This document shows, piece by piece, positions 31,911 to 42,480 of a stretch of DNA of 64,000 nt. A model generated the notes under the pieces. That model saw only the letters and a program-made list of their open reading frames with translations, ran no database searches and had not been told where the DNA came from. The stretch covers positions 744,001 through 808,000 of the forward strand of contig NZ_CP154858.1 of assembly GCF_041153465.1 (NCBI RefSeq), written 5' to 3'. How positions within the stretch are numbered: the stretch's first letter is position 1; each line of letters opens with the position of its first letter. A program made the position numbers and the translations under genes. This stretch comes from Thermohahella caldifontis. Its GTDB lineage: Bacteria; Pseudomonadota; Gammaproteobacteria; Pseudomonadales; Oleiphilaceae.

Positions 31911-32860
31911 GCGGTGAAAACCGTTTGTCCGGCGTTCCGTACGCACCGGACTGGTTTGACGATATTCATGTGGACGGTGCGGCCGTTCAGCGGCGCATCA
32001 ACCGGCTGATGGGCAGCCGCTCGGTGAAGGGTGAAGCCCAGGTTGCGTGGCTGCTCAAGGCCATCAGCCTGATCGACCTCACCACGCTCTCGGGAGACGA
32101 TACGCCGGGGCGCGTGCGCCGCCTGTGCGCCAAGGCACGACGTCCGGTCAATCAGAACATCCTGGATGCGCTGGGCGTGGACTGGCCGGTGCAGACGGCA
32201 GCCGTATGCGTCTATCACGAAATGCTGGGCACGGCAGCCGAAGCGCTGGCCGGCACGAACATTCAGATCGCCGCGGTCTCCACAGGTTTTCCTGCCGGAC
32301 TCACACCTTTCGAACTGCGTGTGCGGGAAGTGGAAATGAGCGTTGCCGCAGGAGCCACGGAAATCGATATTGTCATTTCCCGCCGCCATGTGCTCACCGG
32401 CAACTGGCGCGCGCTGTACGATGAAGTGCGGGCTTACCGGGAAGCCTGTGGTGATGCACATCTCAAGGCCATTCTCGCCACCGGCGAACTGGGCACCCTG
32501 ACCAACGTGGCCAGGGCCAGCATGGTCTGCATGATGGCCGGTGCCGACTTCATCAAGACCAGTACCGGCAAGGAACCGGTCAATGCCACCCTGCCCGTCT
32601 CCCTCGTCATGCTGCGTCAAATTCGCGAATTCCGGCGGCGCACCGGTCAGATTGCAGGGTTCAAGCCCGCAGGTGGTATCAGCACAGCCAAGGATGCGCT
32701 TTCATGGCTCATTCTCGTCAAGGAAGAGCTGGGCCCCGAGTGGCTGCGACCGGACCGTTTCCGCTTCGGCGCATCCAGCCTGCTGGGAGATATCGAACGA
32801 CAACTGGAACATGCGGCCACCGGGGGCTATTCCGTGGCCTGGCATCATGCAATGGGTTGA
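31907..32860 (+). CDS. deoC: Deoxyribose-phosphate aldolase
   Basis: A 317-residue class I aldolase that cleaves 2-deoxyribose-5-phosphate to glyceraldehyde-3-phosphate and acetaldehyde. The Schiff-base lysine is Lys217 in DFIKTSTGKEP, and the second active-site lysine is Lys253 in AGFKPAGGIST. ATEIDIVISRRHVLTGNW supplies the DERA core. It is longer than the 220-260 residues of most bacterial forms because of an N-terminal extension of about 50 residues, similar to animal-type and some proteobacterial enzymes. It overlaps the regulator by four bases, and the aldehyde dehydrogenase follows five bases later. Confidence 0.94.
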   Translation: MSGENRLSGVPYAPDWFDDIHVDGAAVQRRINRLMGSRSVKGEAQVAWLLKAISLIDLTTLSGDDTPGRVRRLCAKARRPVNQNILDALGVDWPVQTAAVCVYHEMLGTAAEALAGTNIQIAAVSTGFPAGLTPFELRVREVEMSVAAGATEIDIVISRRHVLTGNWRALYDEVRAYREACGDAHLKAILATGELGTLTNVARASMVCMMAGADFIKTSTGKEPVNATLPVSLVMLRQIREFRRRTGQIAGFKPAGGISTAKDALSWLILVKEELGPEWLRPDRFRFGASSLLGDIERQLEHAATGGYSVAWHHAMG

Positions 32861-32865
32861 ACATC

Positions 32866-35229
32866 ATGACAATTCGAGACAGGTTTGAAGATATGGCTTA
32901 CGTCCCCGCTCCGGAAAGCACGTCTGCTGCAGAAGCCTGGCTGGACAGCCATGAGCGCCGCTTCGGGCATTTCATAGGGGGACGCTGGACAGCCATTGCA
33001 GAAGACGCACTGATGGCAACCCTGAATCCCGCTTCAGGCAAAGTGCTGGCCCGGATTTCAGTGGGTACGGCAGAAGACGTGGATGCCGCGGTCAGGGCTG
33101 CCGGGAAGGCCGCACCTGCCTGGCAGGCACTTTCGTCACATGAACGTGCCCGTTACCTGTATGCCCTGGCCCGCCTGATTCAGAAGCACGCACGCACGCT
33201 GGCGGTGCTGGAGTCACTGGACAACGGCAAGCCCATCCGCGAATCCCGGGATATCGATATCCCGCTGACCGCAAGGCACTTTTATCATCACGCCGGCTGG
33301 GCACAGCTCAGGGGGCAGGCGTTCAATGGCCGCGAACCCTGGGGTGTAGCGGGTCTGATCATCCCCTGGAACTTTCCTCTGCTCATGCTGGCCTGGAAAG
33401 TGGCACCCGCTCTGGCCGCCGGAAACACCGTCGTGCTCAAGCCTGCCGAAACCACCTCGTTGACAGCCCTTTACTTCGCAGAGCTGTGCCAGCAGGCAGG
33501 GCTGCCCGATGGTGTGGTGAACATTGTCACCGGCGCCGGAGAAACGGGCGCGGCGCTGGCTGGCCATCCGGGTATCCGCAAGCTGGCGTTCACCGGCTCC
33601 ACCGAGGTGGGCAAGATACTTGCGCGCGTTGTCGCAGGTACTGACAAGGGGCTGACGCTGGAACTGGGCGGCAAGTCGGCCTTCATCGTCTTTGAAGATG
33701 CGGATCTGGACGCCGCCGTCGAAGGCATTGTGGACAGCATCTGGTTCAACCAGGGGCATGTCTGCTGTGCCGGCTCTCGACTGCTCGTTCAGGAAGGACT
33801 CCACGATCCACTGCTCGAACGCCTGCGAGAGCGCATGGCCACGCTGCGCGTCGGTGACCCGCTGGACAAGAACACGGATATCGGCGCCATCAACTCCGAA
33901 GAGCAGTTCAACAAGATCACGCAGATGGTCAGCCGCGCATGCCATGATGGTGCGACCTGCATCCAGCCCACGCTGGCACTGCCGGGAGAGGGTTATTTCT
34001 TCCCGCCTACCGTGCTTGCGGATCTTGAGCCGGCTTCGGAGGCCATGCAGGAAGAAATCTTCGGACCGGTGCTGACGGTCACGACTTTCCGGACGCCGGC
34101 AGAAGCCATCGCACTCGCCAACAATACCCGATATGGTCTTGCCGCCTCCGTATGGTCGCGCAATCTGGGCCGCTGTCTGGAGGTGGTGCCAAAACTTCAA
34201 GCCGGTGTGGTCTGGGTAAACTGCGCCAATCAATTTGATGCGGCAGCGCCCTTTGGCGGCGTGCGCGAATCCGGATACGGTCGTGAAGGGGGGCTGGAAG
34301 GTATGGAAGCCTGGTTCAGGCCCGAGCCTGCGCCGCTTGCCAAAACAGCCAGAAAATCCCGCAAGCTGGCCACCACTGCGGCGGCCGAGACCGTGGATGC
34401 GACACACAAGTTTCTGATCGGCGGCAAGCAGACGCGTCCGGACAGCGGCACCAGCTACCCGGTAACCGACGTCAGCGGCAAGCTGCTGGCCTGGATCGGA
34501 GTGGGTGGTCGCAAGGACATCCGCAATGCGGTCGAGGCGGCCACCAAGGCTCTGGGCTGGGGTAACCGGACGGGGCACCAGCGCGCCCAGATCCTGTACT
34601 ACCTGGCAGAGCGCCTTGACCAGCGTCGTAACGAATTTGCTGAAGATCTGGCGCTTCAGACCGGCCGGGAATCCGGCCGGTGCGTGGCTGAAGTTCAGAC
34701 CTGCATTGAAAGACTGTTTGAAGCCGCCGCCTGGGCAGACAAGTTCACCGGGTCGGTTGCCGGGGCTGATTTCCCCGGACAGGTCATCACACGCCAGGAG
34801 CCCGCGGGCGTCATTGGCATGCTCATGCCGGAACATTCTCCGTTGCTTGGTGCGGTGGCCATGCTGGCACCCGCCGTGGCCATGGGCAACACCGTGGTGG
34901 CCTGTGCCAGCGAAGCCCATCCGCTGAGCCTGCTCAAGCTGGCCCAGGTCATCGAAACATCAGACGTACCGGCCGGCGTGATCAATATTCTGGCCGGTCC
35001 GCGCGCGGCCCTGGCCGAGACGCTGGCACGCCATGCCGGCGTCCAGGCACTCTGGCTGGCAGACCACGGTGAGACGATCACGCGTTGCATGACCTTCGGC
35101 GCGGATACACTTAAGCGTATTCTCGCATTGCATCCGGATACGGACTGGTCAATGCTCCGGGCCTACCCGAGGCTGTATCGGGAAGCCTGTGCCGCCAAAA
35201 CCATCTGGCTGCCGGCAGACATGAACTAA
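32866..35229 (+). CDS. Two-domain aldehyde dehydrogenase
   Basis: A 787-residue protein made of two aldehyde-dehydrogenase units. The first (about 30-490) is complete: IIPWNFPLLMLAWKVAPALAAG, Glu266 in LELGGKSA, the catalytic Cys300/301 in GHVCCAGSR and EEIFGPVLTV. The second (about 515-787) is a shortened copy. It has EPAGVIGMLMPEHSPLLGAVAMLAPAVAMGN and the NAD-fold part, but stops before any catalytic-cysteine region. Directly after deoC, its likely substrate is acetaldehyde from deoxyribose-phosphate cleavage. The start at 32866 is chosen over in-frame upstream codons inside deoC. The second unit may serve assembly or regulation; this is an inference. Confidence 0.87.
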   Translation: MTIRDRFEDMAYVPAPESTSAAEAWLDSHERRFGHFIGGRWTAIAEDALMATLNPASGKVLARISVGTAEDVDAAVRAAGKAAPAWQALSSHERARYLYALARLIQKHARTLAVLESLDNGKPIRESRDIDIPLTARHFYHHAGWAQLRGQAFNGREPWGVAGLIIPWNFPLLMLAWKVAPALAAGNTVVLKPAETTSLTALYFAELCQQAGLPDGVVNIVTGAGETGAALAGHPGIRKLAFTGSTEVGKILARVVAGTDKGLTLELGGKSAFIVFEDADLDAAVEGIVDSIWFNQGHVCCAGSRLLVQEGLHDPLLERLRERMATLRVGDPLDKNTDIGAINSEEQFNKITQMVSRACHDGATCIQPTLALPGEGYFFPPTVLADLEPASEAMQEEIFGPVLTVTTFRTPAEAIALANNTRYGLAASVWSRNLGRCLEVVPKLQAGVVWVNCANQFDAAAPFGGVRESGYGREGGLEGMEAWFRPEPAPLAKTARKSRKLATTAAAETVDATHKFLIGGKQTRPDSGTSYPVTDVSGKLLAWIGVGGRKDIRNAVEAATKALGWGNRTGHQRAQILYYLAERLDQRRNEFAEDLALQTGRESGRCVAEVQTCIERLFEAAAWADKFTGSVAGADFPGQVITRQEPAGVIGMLMPEHSPLLGAVAMLAPAVAMGNTVVACASEAHPLSLLKLAQVIETSDVPAGVINILAGPRAALAETLARHAGVQALWLADHGETITRCMTFGADTLKRILALHPDTDWSMLRAYPRLYREACAAKTIWLPADMN

Positions 35230-35278
35230 CAAACAACATGAACAACACACAGCAAGTGCATATCACAGGAGAAAAAAC

Positions 35279-36286
<1,008 letters not shown>

Positions 36287-36299
36287 TACCGAGGTCAGG

Positions 36300-37847
36300 A
36301 TGAACACGCATCCGGAAACACCCGCCATTGAACTGACCGGCGTCTGCAAGACGTTCGGCAGCGTCAAGGCCAATGATCACGTGGATCTGGTTGTCCGTTC
36401 GGGCACCGTCCACGGCATCATCGGTGAAAACGGCGCGGGAAAGTCTACCCTGATGAGTATCCTTTACGGCTTCTACACCGCTGACGAGGGCACCATCCGG
36501 GTACGGGGCAAAGAAGTCGCCATCCAGAACTCCAATCAGGCCATCGCCCTGGGGATCGGGATGGTCCACCAGCACTTTATGCTGGTGGAGCCCTTTACCG
36601 TGCTGGAAAACATTGTGCTGGGCGCCGAGTCCGGGTTCAGACTGGAAACCAGTTTTGAACATGCACGGGCTGAACTCAAACGGCTCAGCCAGCAGTACGG
36701 TCTGGACGTGGATCCGGATGCGGTCATCAGTGATCTGTCGGTCGGCACCCGGCAACGGGTCGAAATCCTGAAGGCGCTCTACCGGGGGGCCGAGATTCTC
36801 ATTCTGGACGAGCCGACCGGGGTTCTCACGCCGGGCGAGACGGAGCAACTGTTCAATATTCTCCGCACCCTGCGTGAAGAAGGTGTGACCATTTTGCTGA
36901 TCACCCACAAGCTCAAGGAAATCATGGCCATCACCGACTCCGTCTCCATCATGCGGGCCGGGCGGATGGTGGCTCACCGGGAGACCCGCGAAACCAGCAC
37001 CGAAGAGCTGGCCGAACTCATGGTCGGCCGCAAGGTGCTGCTCAAGGTCGAGCGATCCGATGTGGAACCGGGACAGGTTCGCATTGGCGTCAAGGATCTC
37101 CGGCTGGTGGATGACAGCGGGGTGGAACGTCTGAAATCGCTGAATTTCAGTGTGCGTGCGGGTGAAATTGTCGGCGTGGCAGGTGTTTCGGGCAACGGTC
37201 AGAGCGAGTTGCTCGATGTGCTTTCGGGCATGCGACCGGCCACATCCGGCGTGGTGGAACTTGATGGTGTCCGGATTGATTTCGGTATCCATGACCCGGC
37301 CCGGGCACGCCAGATGGGTGTTGCGCATATCCCGGAAGATCGCCACCAGCGCGGCCTTGTAAAGACCTTCAGCGCTGCGGAAACGTCCATACTGGGCTAT
37401 CAGCGCGACCCCGACATCAATCGTCACGGGTTGCTGGATTCGCGTGCCGTACATCAGCGGTGCGAACAGCTCATGCACAATTTCGATGTCCGCCCGCCGC
37501 TTCCCGATCTCAAATCTGCCAACTTCTCGGGCGGCAACCAACAGAAGCTCATCATTGCCAGGGAGTTCAGCCATCATCCCGGCATTCTGCTCGTCGGGCA
37601 ACCCACACGCGGCGTGGATATCGGCGCCATCGAATTCATCCACAAGAAGCTGCTTTCCCTGCGTGAACAGGGTTGCGCCATTTTGCTGGTTTCCGTCGAG
37701 CTGGATGAAATCATGTCCCTTTCCAACCGCATCATTGTCATGTGCAACGGCGCCATTACCGGCGAGGTCAAAGGCGGTGAGGCGGATGAAAAGACGCTGG
37801 GCATGCTGATGGCCGGCGCACAACAGGAGGAAGCACACCGTGTCTGA
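36300..37847 (+). CDS. Nucleoside ABC transporter, tandem ATP-binding protein
   Basis: A 515-residue ATPase with two ABC domains, like NupO/YufO and the RbsA group. The first has Walker A GENGAGKST, signature LSVGTRQRVEILKAL and Walker B LILDEPTGVLTP. The second has the altered P-loop GVSGNGQSE, FSGGNQQKLIIAREF and a Walker B-like LLVGQPTRGVD where Glu is replaced. So the second site is probably weak, as is usual in this class. It powers nucleoside uptake with the two permeases that follow. It starts 13 bases after the binding protein and overlaps the next gene by eight bases. Confidence 0.93.
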   Translation: MNTHPETPAIELTGVCKTFGSVKANDHVDLVVRSGTVHGIIGENGAGKSTLMSILYGFYTADEGTIRVRGKEVAIQNSNQAIALGIGMVHQHFMLVEPFTVLENIVLGAESGFRLETSFEHARAELKRLSQQYGLDVDPDAVISDLSVGTRQRVEILKALYRGAEILILDEPTGVLTPGETEQLFNILRTLREEGVTILLITHKLKEIMAITDSVSIMRAGRMVAHRETRETSTEELAELMVGRKVLLKVERSDVEPGQVRIGVKDLRLVDDSGVERLKSLNFSVRAGEIVGVAGVSGNGQSELLDVLSGMRPATSGVVELDGVRIDFGIHDPARARQMGVAHIPEDRHQRGLVKTFSAAETSILGYQRDPDINRHGLLDSRAVHQRCEQLMHNFDVRPPLPDLKSANFSGGNQQKLIIAREFSHHPGILLVGQPTRGVDIGAIEFIHKKLLSLREQGCAILLVSVELDEIMSLSNRIIVMCNGAITGEVKGGEADEKTLGMLMAGAQQEEAHRV

Positions 37848-38973
37848 CTCTCAGAGCCTGCCCCGCTGGGCAGACGTCATTCTGATTCCTCTGATCAACA
37901 TCACGCTGGCTCTGGCCGTATCCATGCTGATCATCCTGGCCATCGGCGAAAGCCCGCTGGAGGCGATCCAGGTCATGATCAATGGTGCACTGGGATACGA
38001 TGAAGCCATCGGTTATACCCTGTATTACACCACCAACTTCATATTCACCGGGCTGGCAGTGGCCGTGGCGTTTCATGCCAACCTGTTCAATATCGGCGGC
38101 GAAGGCCAGGCCTACATCGGCGGTCTCGGCGTCGGGCTGGCCATGCTCGCTCTCAGCGATGCCCTGCCCTTCGGGCTGCTCCTGCCCCTGGGAATTCTGT
38201 CCGCCGCGCTCTTTGGCGCTGCCTGGGCGTTCATTCCGGCCTGGCTTCAGGCCTACCGGGGCAGCCATATCGTCATCACCACCATCATGTTCAACTTCAT
38301 TGCCTCTGCGCTGATGGTGTATCTGATGGTGCATGTGCTGATCGCACCCGGTTCCATGGCACCTGAAAGCGTGGAGTTCAATCAGGCGGCCTTTCTGCCC
38401 TACCTGCACGACTGGCTGCATGCCCTGGGCTTCGAGGTGGCGGAATCACCATTGAACCTGTCTTTCATCATTGCACTGCTGTGCATGGCTGCGGTCTGGA
38501 TTTTTGTCTGGCATACCCGCTGGGGCTATGAACTGCGTGTATTCGGACAGAATGAAAAGGCGGCCGCCTATGCCGGCATACCCGCCCAAAAGATCATCAT
38601 CGTGACCATGTGCATTTCCGGAGCGCTGGCGGGCCTGGTGGGCATCAACGAAATCCAGGGCGTCCAGCATCGTCTGCTGCTCAATTTCACGGCTGGCTAC
38701 GGATTTACTGGCATTGCGGTGTCACTCATGGGCCGCAACCATCCGGTGGGTATCTTCCTGGCCAGTCTTCTCTTCGGCATGCTCTATCAGGGCGGCGCCG
38801 AGCTGGCCTTCGAGATGCCCAACATCACCCGTGAGCTGGTGGTCGCCATTCAGGGCCTCATCATTCTGTTTTCGGGCGCACTGACCTACATGTCAAAGCC
38901 CTGGCTGGAAGCCCTGTTCCGCCGCCTGCCCCAACGCCACACCCCGGCACAGGAGGGTTCTGCCCATGACTGA
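37840..38973 (+). CDS. Nucleoside ABC transporter permease 1 (NupP-like)
   Basis: A 377-residue inner-membrane permease of the branched-chain/BMP-associated family (BPD_transp_2). About ten hydrophobic segments are visible, including VILIPLINITLALAVSMLIILAIG and FIFTGLAVAVAFHANLFNIGGEGQ. The conserved cytoplasmic loop is LRVFGQNEKAAAYAGIP, and GYGFTGIAVSLMGRNHPVGI is also typical. It is longer than its partner and pairs with it to form the channel. It overlaps both neighbours by eight bases. Confidence 0.9.
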   Translation: MSDSQSLPRWADVILIPLINITLALAVSMLIILAIGESPLEAIQVMINGALGYDEAIGYTLYYTTNFIFTGLAVAVAFHANLFNIGGEGQAYIGGLGVGLAMLALSDALPFGLLLPLGILSAALFGAAWAFIPAWLQAYRGSHIVITTIMFNFIASALMVYLMVHVLIAPGSMAPESVEFNQAAFLPYLHDWLHALGFEVAESPLNLSFIIALLCMAAVWIFVWHTRWGYELRVFGQNEKAAAYAGIPAQKIIIVTMCISGALAGLVGINEIQGVQHRLLLNFTAGYGFTGIAVSLMGRNHPVGIFLASLLFGMLYQGGAELAFEMPNITRELVVAIQGLIILFSGALTYMSKPWLEALFRRLPQRHTPAQEGSAHD

Positions 38974-39940
38974 ATGGCTGGAAATCATTTTCCTGACACT
39001 GGATGCCACACTGCGTGTCTCGGCACCGCTCATCTTCTGTGCACTGGCCGGGCTGGTTTCCGAGCGTTCAGGCGTTATTGATATCAGTCTGGAAGGCAAG
39101 CTGCTGGCGGGTGCGTTTGTCAGCGCCACCATTGCGGCCTGGTGGGGCTCACCCTGGCTGGCTCTGGTCATGGCCATGCTGGTTACCATCGCGCTGAGTC
39201 TGCTTCACGGACTGGCCTGTATTACCTACCGCGGCAACCAGGTGGTCAGCGGCGTGGCCATCAACATTCTGGTCGCGGGTCTGACCGTGGTACTCGGGCA
39301 TGCCTGGTTCAAGCAGGGCGGCAGTACCCCGCCCCTGTCCAATGAGGCACGCTTCATGCCCATCGACTGGCCTTTTGCCGAAGCACTTCAGGATGTCCCG
39401 GTCATCGGATTGCTCTATTCGGAGCTGCTGAGCGGCCACAACCTGCTGGTCTATGTGGCCTGGCTGACCGTTCCGGCCGTTGCCTGGTTGTTGTACCAAA
39501 CCCGTTTCGGTCTGCGCCTGCGGGCGGTCGGAGAGAATCCGCAAGCGGTGGATACGGCCGGCATTTCAGTCGCTTTCCTGCGCTATCGGGCCCTGATCAT
39601 CAACGGTCTGCTGACCGGCATGGCCGGTACCTATCTGGCCATTGCCCAGAACGCGGCCTTCTCACGTGACATGAGTGCCGGGCAGGGCTATATCGCACTG
39701 GCCGCCATGATTTTTGGCAAGTGGAAGCCCTGGCCGACATTTTTCGCCGCCCTCCTCTTTGGCATGCTGGATGCGATATCGATCCGCCTGCAGGGCGTTG
39801 TGGTACCGGGTATCGGCGAAATCCCCGTCCAGCTGATCCAGGCGCTGCCTTACATTCTGACAGTCGTGCTGCTGGCCGGCTTCATCGGCAAGGCCGTGGC
39901 ACCGGCCGCCGATGGCGTGCCCTATGTGAAGGAGCGCTGA
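38966..39940 (+). CDS. Nucleoside ABC transporter permease 2 (NupQ-like)
   Basis: A 324-residue permease of the same family, with about nine membrane segments. LIFCALAGLVSERSGVIDISLEGKLLAGAF is the family N-terminal signature, and RLRAVGENPQAVDTAGISV the coupling loop that meets the ATPase. AAMIFGKWKPWPTFFAALLFG comes near the end. It overlaps the preceding permease by eight bases and lies two bases before cytidine deaminase, so import and breakdown are encoded in one transcript. Confidence 0.9.
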   Translation: MTEWLEIIFLTLDATLRVSAPLIFCALAGLVSERSGVIDISLEGKLLAGAFVSATIAAWWGSPWLALVMAMLVTIALSLLHGLACITYRGNQVVSGVAINILVAGLTVVLGHAWFKQGGSTPPLSNEARFMPIDWPFAEALQDVPVIGLLYSELLSGHNLLVYVAWLTVPAVAWLLYQTRFGLRLRAVGENPQAVDTAGISVAFLRYRALIINGLLTGMAGTYLAIAQNAAFSRDMSAGQGYIALAAMIFGKWKPWPTFFAALLFGMLDAISIRLQGVVVPGIGEIPVQLIQALPYILTVVLLAGFIGKAVAPAADGVPYVKER

Positions 39941-39942
39941 AC

Positions 39943-40347
39943 ATGAGCGGCACCGAAACCATCCTGCTGCTCGCAGCACAGATGATGGCCCGCGCACATG
40001 CGCCCTACTCGCGCTTTCATGTCGGTGCCGTCGTCAGGGATGACCAGAATCGGCTGCACGGTGGCTGCAATGTTGAAAATGCCGCCTATCCGCTGGGCAG
40101 TTGTGCCGAGGCCAATGCCATTTCCCGGATGGTGTCCGAAGGGGGACATCAAATCCGGGAAATCTGGGTGATGGCCCGTGGCGAGCAACTGGTGACCCCC
40201 TGTGGTGGCTGCCGCCAGAAAATCCGGGAATTTGCCGCGCCCGACACCCCGGTTCATCTCTGCGAACCCGGGCGCATCGTTCGTACCGTGACACTGGGAG
40301 AACTGCTGCCCATGTCCTTTGGACCCGAGGTGTTTCATCATGACTGA
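39943..40347 (+). CDS. cdd: Cytidine deaminase
   Basis: A 134-residue small (tetrameric-type) cytidine deaminase, which converts cytidine and deoxycytidine to uridine and deoxyuridine. The zinc site is Cys54-Ala-Glu56 in GSCAEANAI, with Cys87 and Cys90 in PCGGCRQKI; Glu56 is the proton shuttle. PYSRFHVGAVV and CNVENAAYP bind the nucleoside. The start is the ATG at 39943, two bases after the permease stop; a longer frame that begins inside the permease gene is rejected. Confidence 0.95.
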   Translation: MSGTETILLLAAQMMARAHAPYSRFHVGAVVRDDQNRLHGGCNVENAAYPLGSCAEANAISRMVSEGGHQIREIWVMARGEQLVTPCGGCRQKIREFAAPDTPVHLCEPGRIVRTVTLGELLPMSFGPEVFHHD

Positions 40348-41146
40348 AAATGCGGCCAACATCATCCGCAAGACGCTGCCGGACTTCCGGCCCCGGCTGG
40401 CCTTCATTCTGGGCTCCGGACTCGGCCCGCTGGCAGATGCCGTAAACGTCTCTGCCACCTTCGACTACGCCAGCCTGCCCGGCTTTCCCAAGCCCGGCGT
40501 GGGCGGTCATGCCGGCCAGCTGGTATTCGGCCACATCGGCCGGACACCGGTTGCGGTGCTCAAGGGGCGGGCACACTACTACGAGCGTGCCAATGCTGCC
40601 GAAATGGCCGTTCCCGTTGCCACGCTGGCCGAACTGGGTTGTGAAATTCTGTGTGTCACCAACGCTGCCGGCAGCCTGGATGCAAACATTCCGCCCGGCA
40701 GCGCCATGATCATCCGTGACCACCTGAACATGGTCAATGCTTCACCACTCGTCGGGATTGAAAGTGACCGTCGGTTTGTCCCCATGGGCGGCGCCTATGA
40801 CCTGGCCCTTCGCCAGCAACTCCAGCAGGCGGCCGAACAGGAACTGGGCCGTCGCCTGCCCGAAGGCGTCTATGCCTGGATGGCCGGCCCCCAGTTTGAA
40901 ACACCTGCAGAGATCCGCATGCTCAGCCTGCTTGGCGCCACGGCCGTGGGCATGTCCACGGTTCCGGAGGTGATTCTGGCGCGCTATCACGGACTTCGGG
41001 TGCTGGGCGTATCCGTGATCACCAACCTGGCAGAAGGGATGAGCGACACCCCACTCAGCCATGATCAGACACTCGAGTACGCGAAGAAGGGTGCAGATGC
41101 ACTGATCCGTCTGCTTGCACGCTTTGCTTCGGAGATGAGCGCATGA
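40340..41146 (+). CDS. punA: Purine nucleoside phosphorylase (trimeric type)
   Basis: A 268-residue trimeric-type purine nucleoside phosphorylase, which splits inosine and guanosine (ribo and deoxy) with phosphate. FILGSGLGPLAD opens the fold. LKGRAHYYERAN holds a phosphate-binding site, TNAAGSLD is conserved, and AGPQFETPAEIRML and VGMSTVPEVILARYHGLRV supply the base-site Glu and Met. VITNLAEGM supplies the Asn. It starts at 40340 within the last codons of cdd (eight-base overlap) and overlaps deoA by four bases. The gene symbol is by family; deoD-type enzymes are different. Confidence 0.93.
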   Translation: MTENAANIIRKTLPDFRPRLAFILGSGLGPLADAVNVSATFDYASLPGFPKPGVGGHAGQLVFGHIGRTPVAVLKGRAHYYERANAAEMAVPVATLAELGCEILCVTNAAGSLDANIPPGSAMIIRDHLNMVNASPLVGIESDRRFVPMGGAYDLALRQQLQQAAEQELGRRLPEGVYAWMAGPQFETPAEIRMLSLLGATAVGMSTVPEVILARYHGLRVLGVSVITNLAEGMSDTPLSHDQTLEYAKKGADALIRLLARFASEMSA

Positions 41147-42480
41147 ACCTGTTGCCCCAAGAGATCATTCGCAAGAAACGCGATGGCGGCACGCTGAGCG
41201 GGGAAGAAATCCGCTTTTTCGTGCAGGGCATCACCAGCGGTCAGGTGACCGAAGGTCAGATTGCCGCGTTTGCCATGGCCGTCTTTTTCAATGGCATGAG
41301 CCGGGACGAACGCATCAGCCTGACCACCGCCATGATGCATTCCGGCAAGGTACTGGACTGGTCGGATCTGAACCTGCCCGGCCCGGTACTGGACAAGCAT
41401 TCCACCGGCGGCGTGGGCGACAAGGTCAGTCTCATGCTGGGGCCCATCGTCGCCGCCTGCGGCGCCTATGATCCCATGATCAGCGGCCGGGGACTGGGGC
41501 ATACCGGCGGCACCCTGGACAAGCTGGAGTCCATCCCCGGTTACAACACCTATCCCGATCCGGATCTTTTCAGACGCACGGTGAAGGAAGTGGGTTGCGC
41601 CATCATTGGCCAGACCGATGCCCTGGCCCCGGCAGACAAGCGGTTTTATGCCATCCGCGATGTAACCGCCACGGTAGAATCCATCCCCCTCATCACGGCC
41701 TCCATCCTGTCCAAGAAACTGGCTGCCGGTCTCGAAGGGCTGGTGATGGATGTAAAAACCGGCAGTGGCGCCTTCGCCGATACTTTTGAGATGGCGGAGG
41801 AACTGGCCCGGAGCATCGTGGATGTCGCAAATGGTGCCGGGGTACGCACCAGCGCTCTGATTACCGACATGAATCAGGTGCTCGGCCTCACCGCGGGCAA
41901 TGCCCTCGAAATCCGGGAAACCCTTGACTACCTGAACAACCGGCGGGACTGCCCTCGCCTGGATGAAGTTGTCATGGCGCTGGCGGCAGAAATGCTGGTC
42001 ATCGGTCGGCTGGCTCAAGATACTGAAGAAGGGCGACGCATGGCGGAGGAGGCTCTGACGTCCGGTCGCGCCCGCGAAGTCTTCGCACGCATGGTCTCCA
42101 GTCTGGGAGGCCCGGCAGATTTCTGTGACCGGCCCGAAGCCTTCCTCCCGGCGGCACCGGTCATCCGTGATGTCCCCGCCCCGGCCACAGGCGTTCTCAA
42201 CAGCATGCAGACTCGTGATGCCGGCCTGGTGGTCGTGGCACTGGGAGGCGGACGCACACGGCCACAGGACGGCATAGACCATGCCGTCGGCGTGGATCAG
42301 ATCCGGCCTCTCGGCACAGAGGTCCGGGCCGGAGACCCCATTGCCCGGATTCATGCACGTGACGAGGCAGCAGCCGAACGGGCCATTGCGGCCTGGCAGG
42401 CTTGCGTGCAGATATCCGATACGCCCCGGACGCCCGGCGAGGTTGTCCTCAAGCGGATCACCCAACAGGAGGCCACATGA
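41143..42480 (+). CDS. deoA: Thymidine phosphorylase
   Basis: A 445-residue thymidine phosphorylase, which converts thymidine or deoxyuridine and phosphate into base and 2-deoxyribose-1-phosphate. The phosphate-binding motif KHSTGGVGDKVSL, SGRGLGHTGGTLDKLE and MDVKTGSGAFA are diagnostic. The C-terminal domain carries ALGGGRTRPQDGIDHAVG. Length equals that of the E. coli enzyme. It overlaps punA and deoB by four bases each (ATGA), so translation is coupled along the operon. Confidence 0.96.
   Translation: MNLLPQEIIRKKRDGGTLSGEEIRFFVQGITSGQVTEGQIAAFAMAVFFNGMSRDERISLTTAMMHSGKVLDWSDLNLPGPVLDKHSTGGVGDKVSLMLGPIVAACGAYDPMISGRGLGHTGGTLDKLESIPGYNTYPDPDLFRRTVKEVGCAIIGQTDALAPADKRFYAIRDVTATVESIPLITASILSKKLAAGLEGLVMDVKTGSGAFADTFEMAEELARSIVDVANGAGVRTSALITDMNQVLGLTAGNALEIRETLDYLNNRRDCPRLDEVVMALAAEMLVIGRLAQDTEEGRRMAEEALTSGRAREVFARMVSSLGGPADFCDRPEAFLPAAPVIRDVPAPATGVLNSMQTRDAGLVVVALGGGRTRPQDGIDHAVGVDQIRPLGTEVRAGDPIARIHARDEAAAERAIAAWQACVQISDTPRTPGEVVLKRITQQEAT

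Noticed and set aside
39721..40347. A 208-residue cytidine deaminase starting at 39721
   Set aside because: The extra N-terminus lies inside the permease gene in another frame; the ATG at 39943 gives the normal family length.
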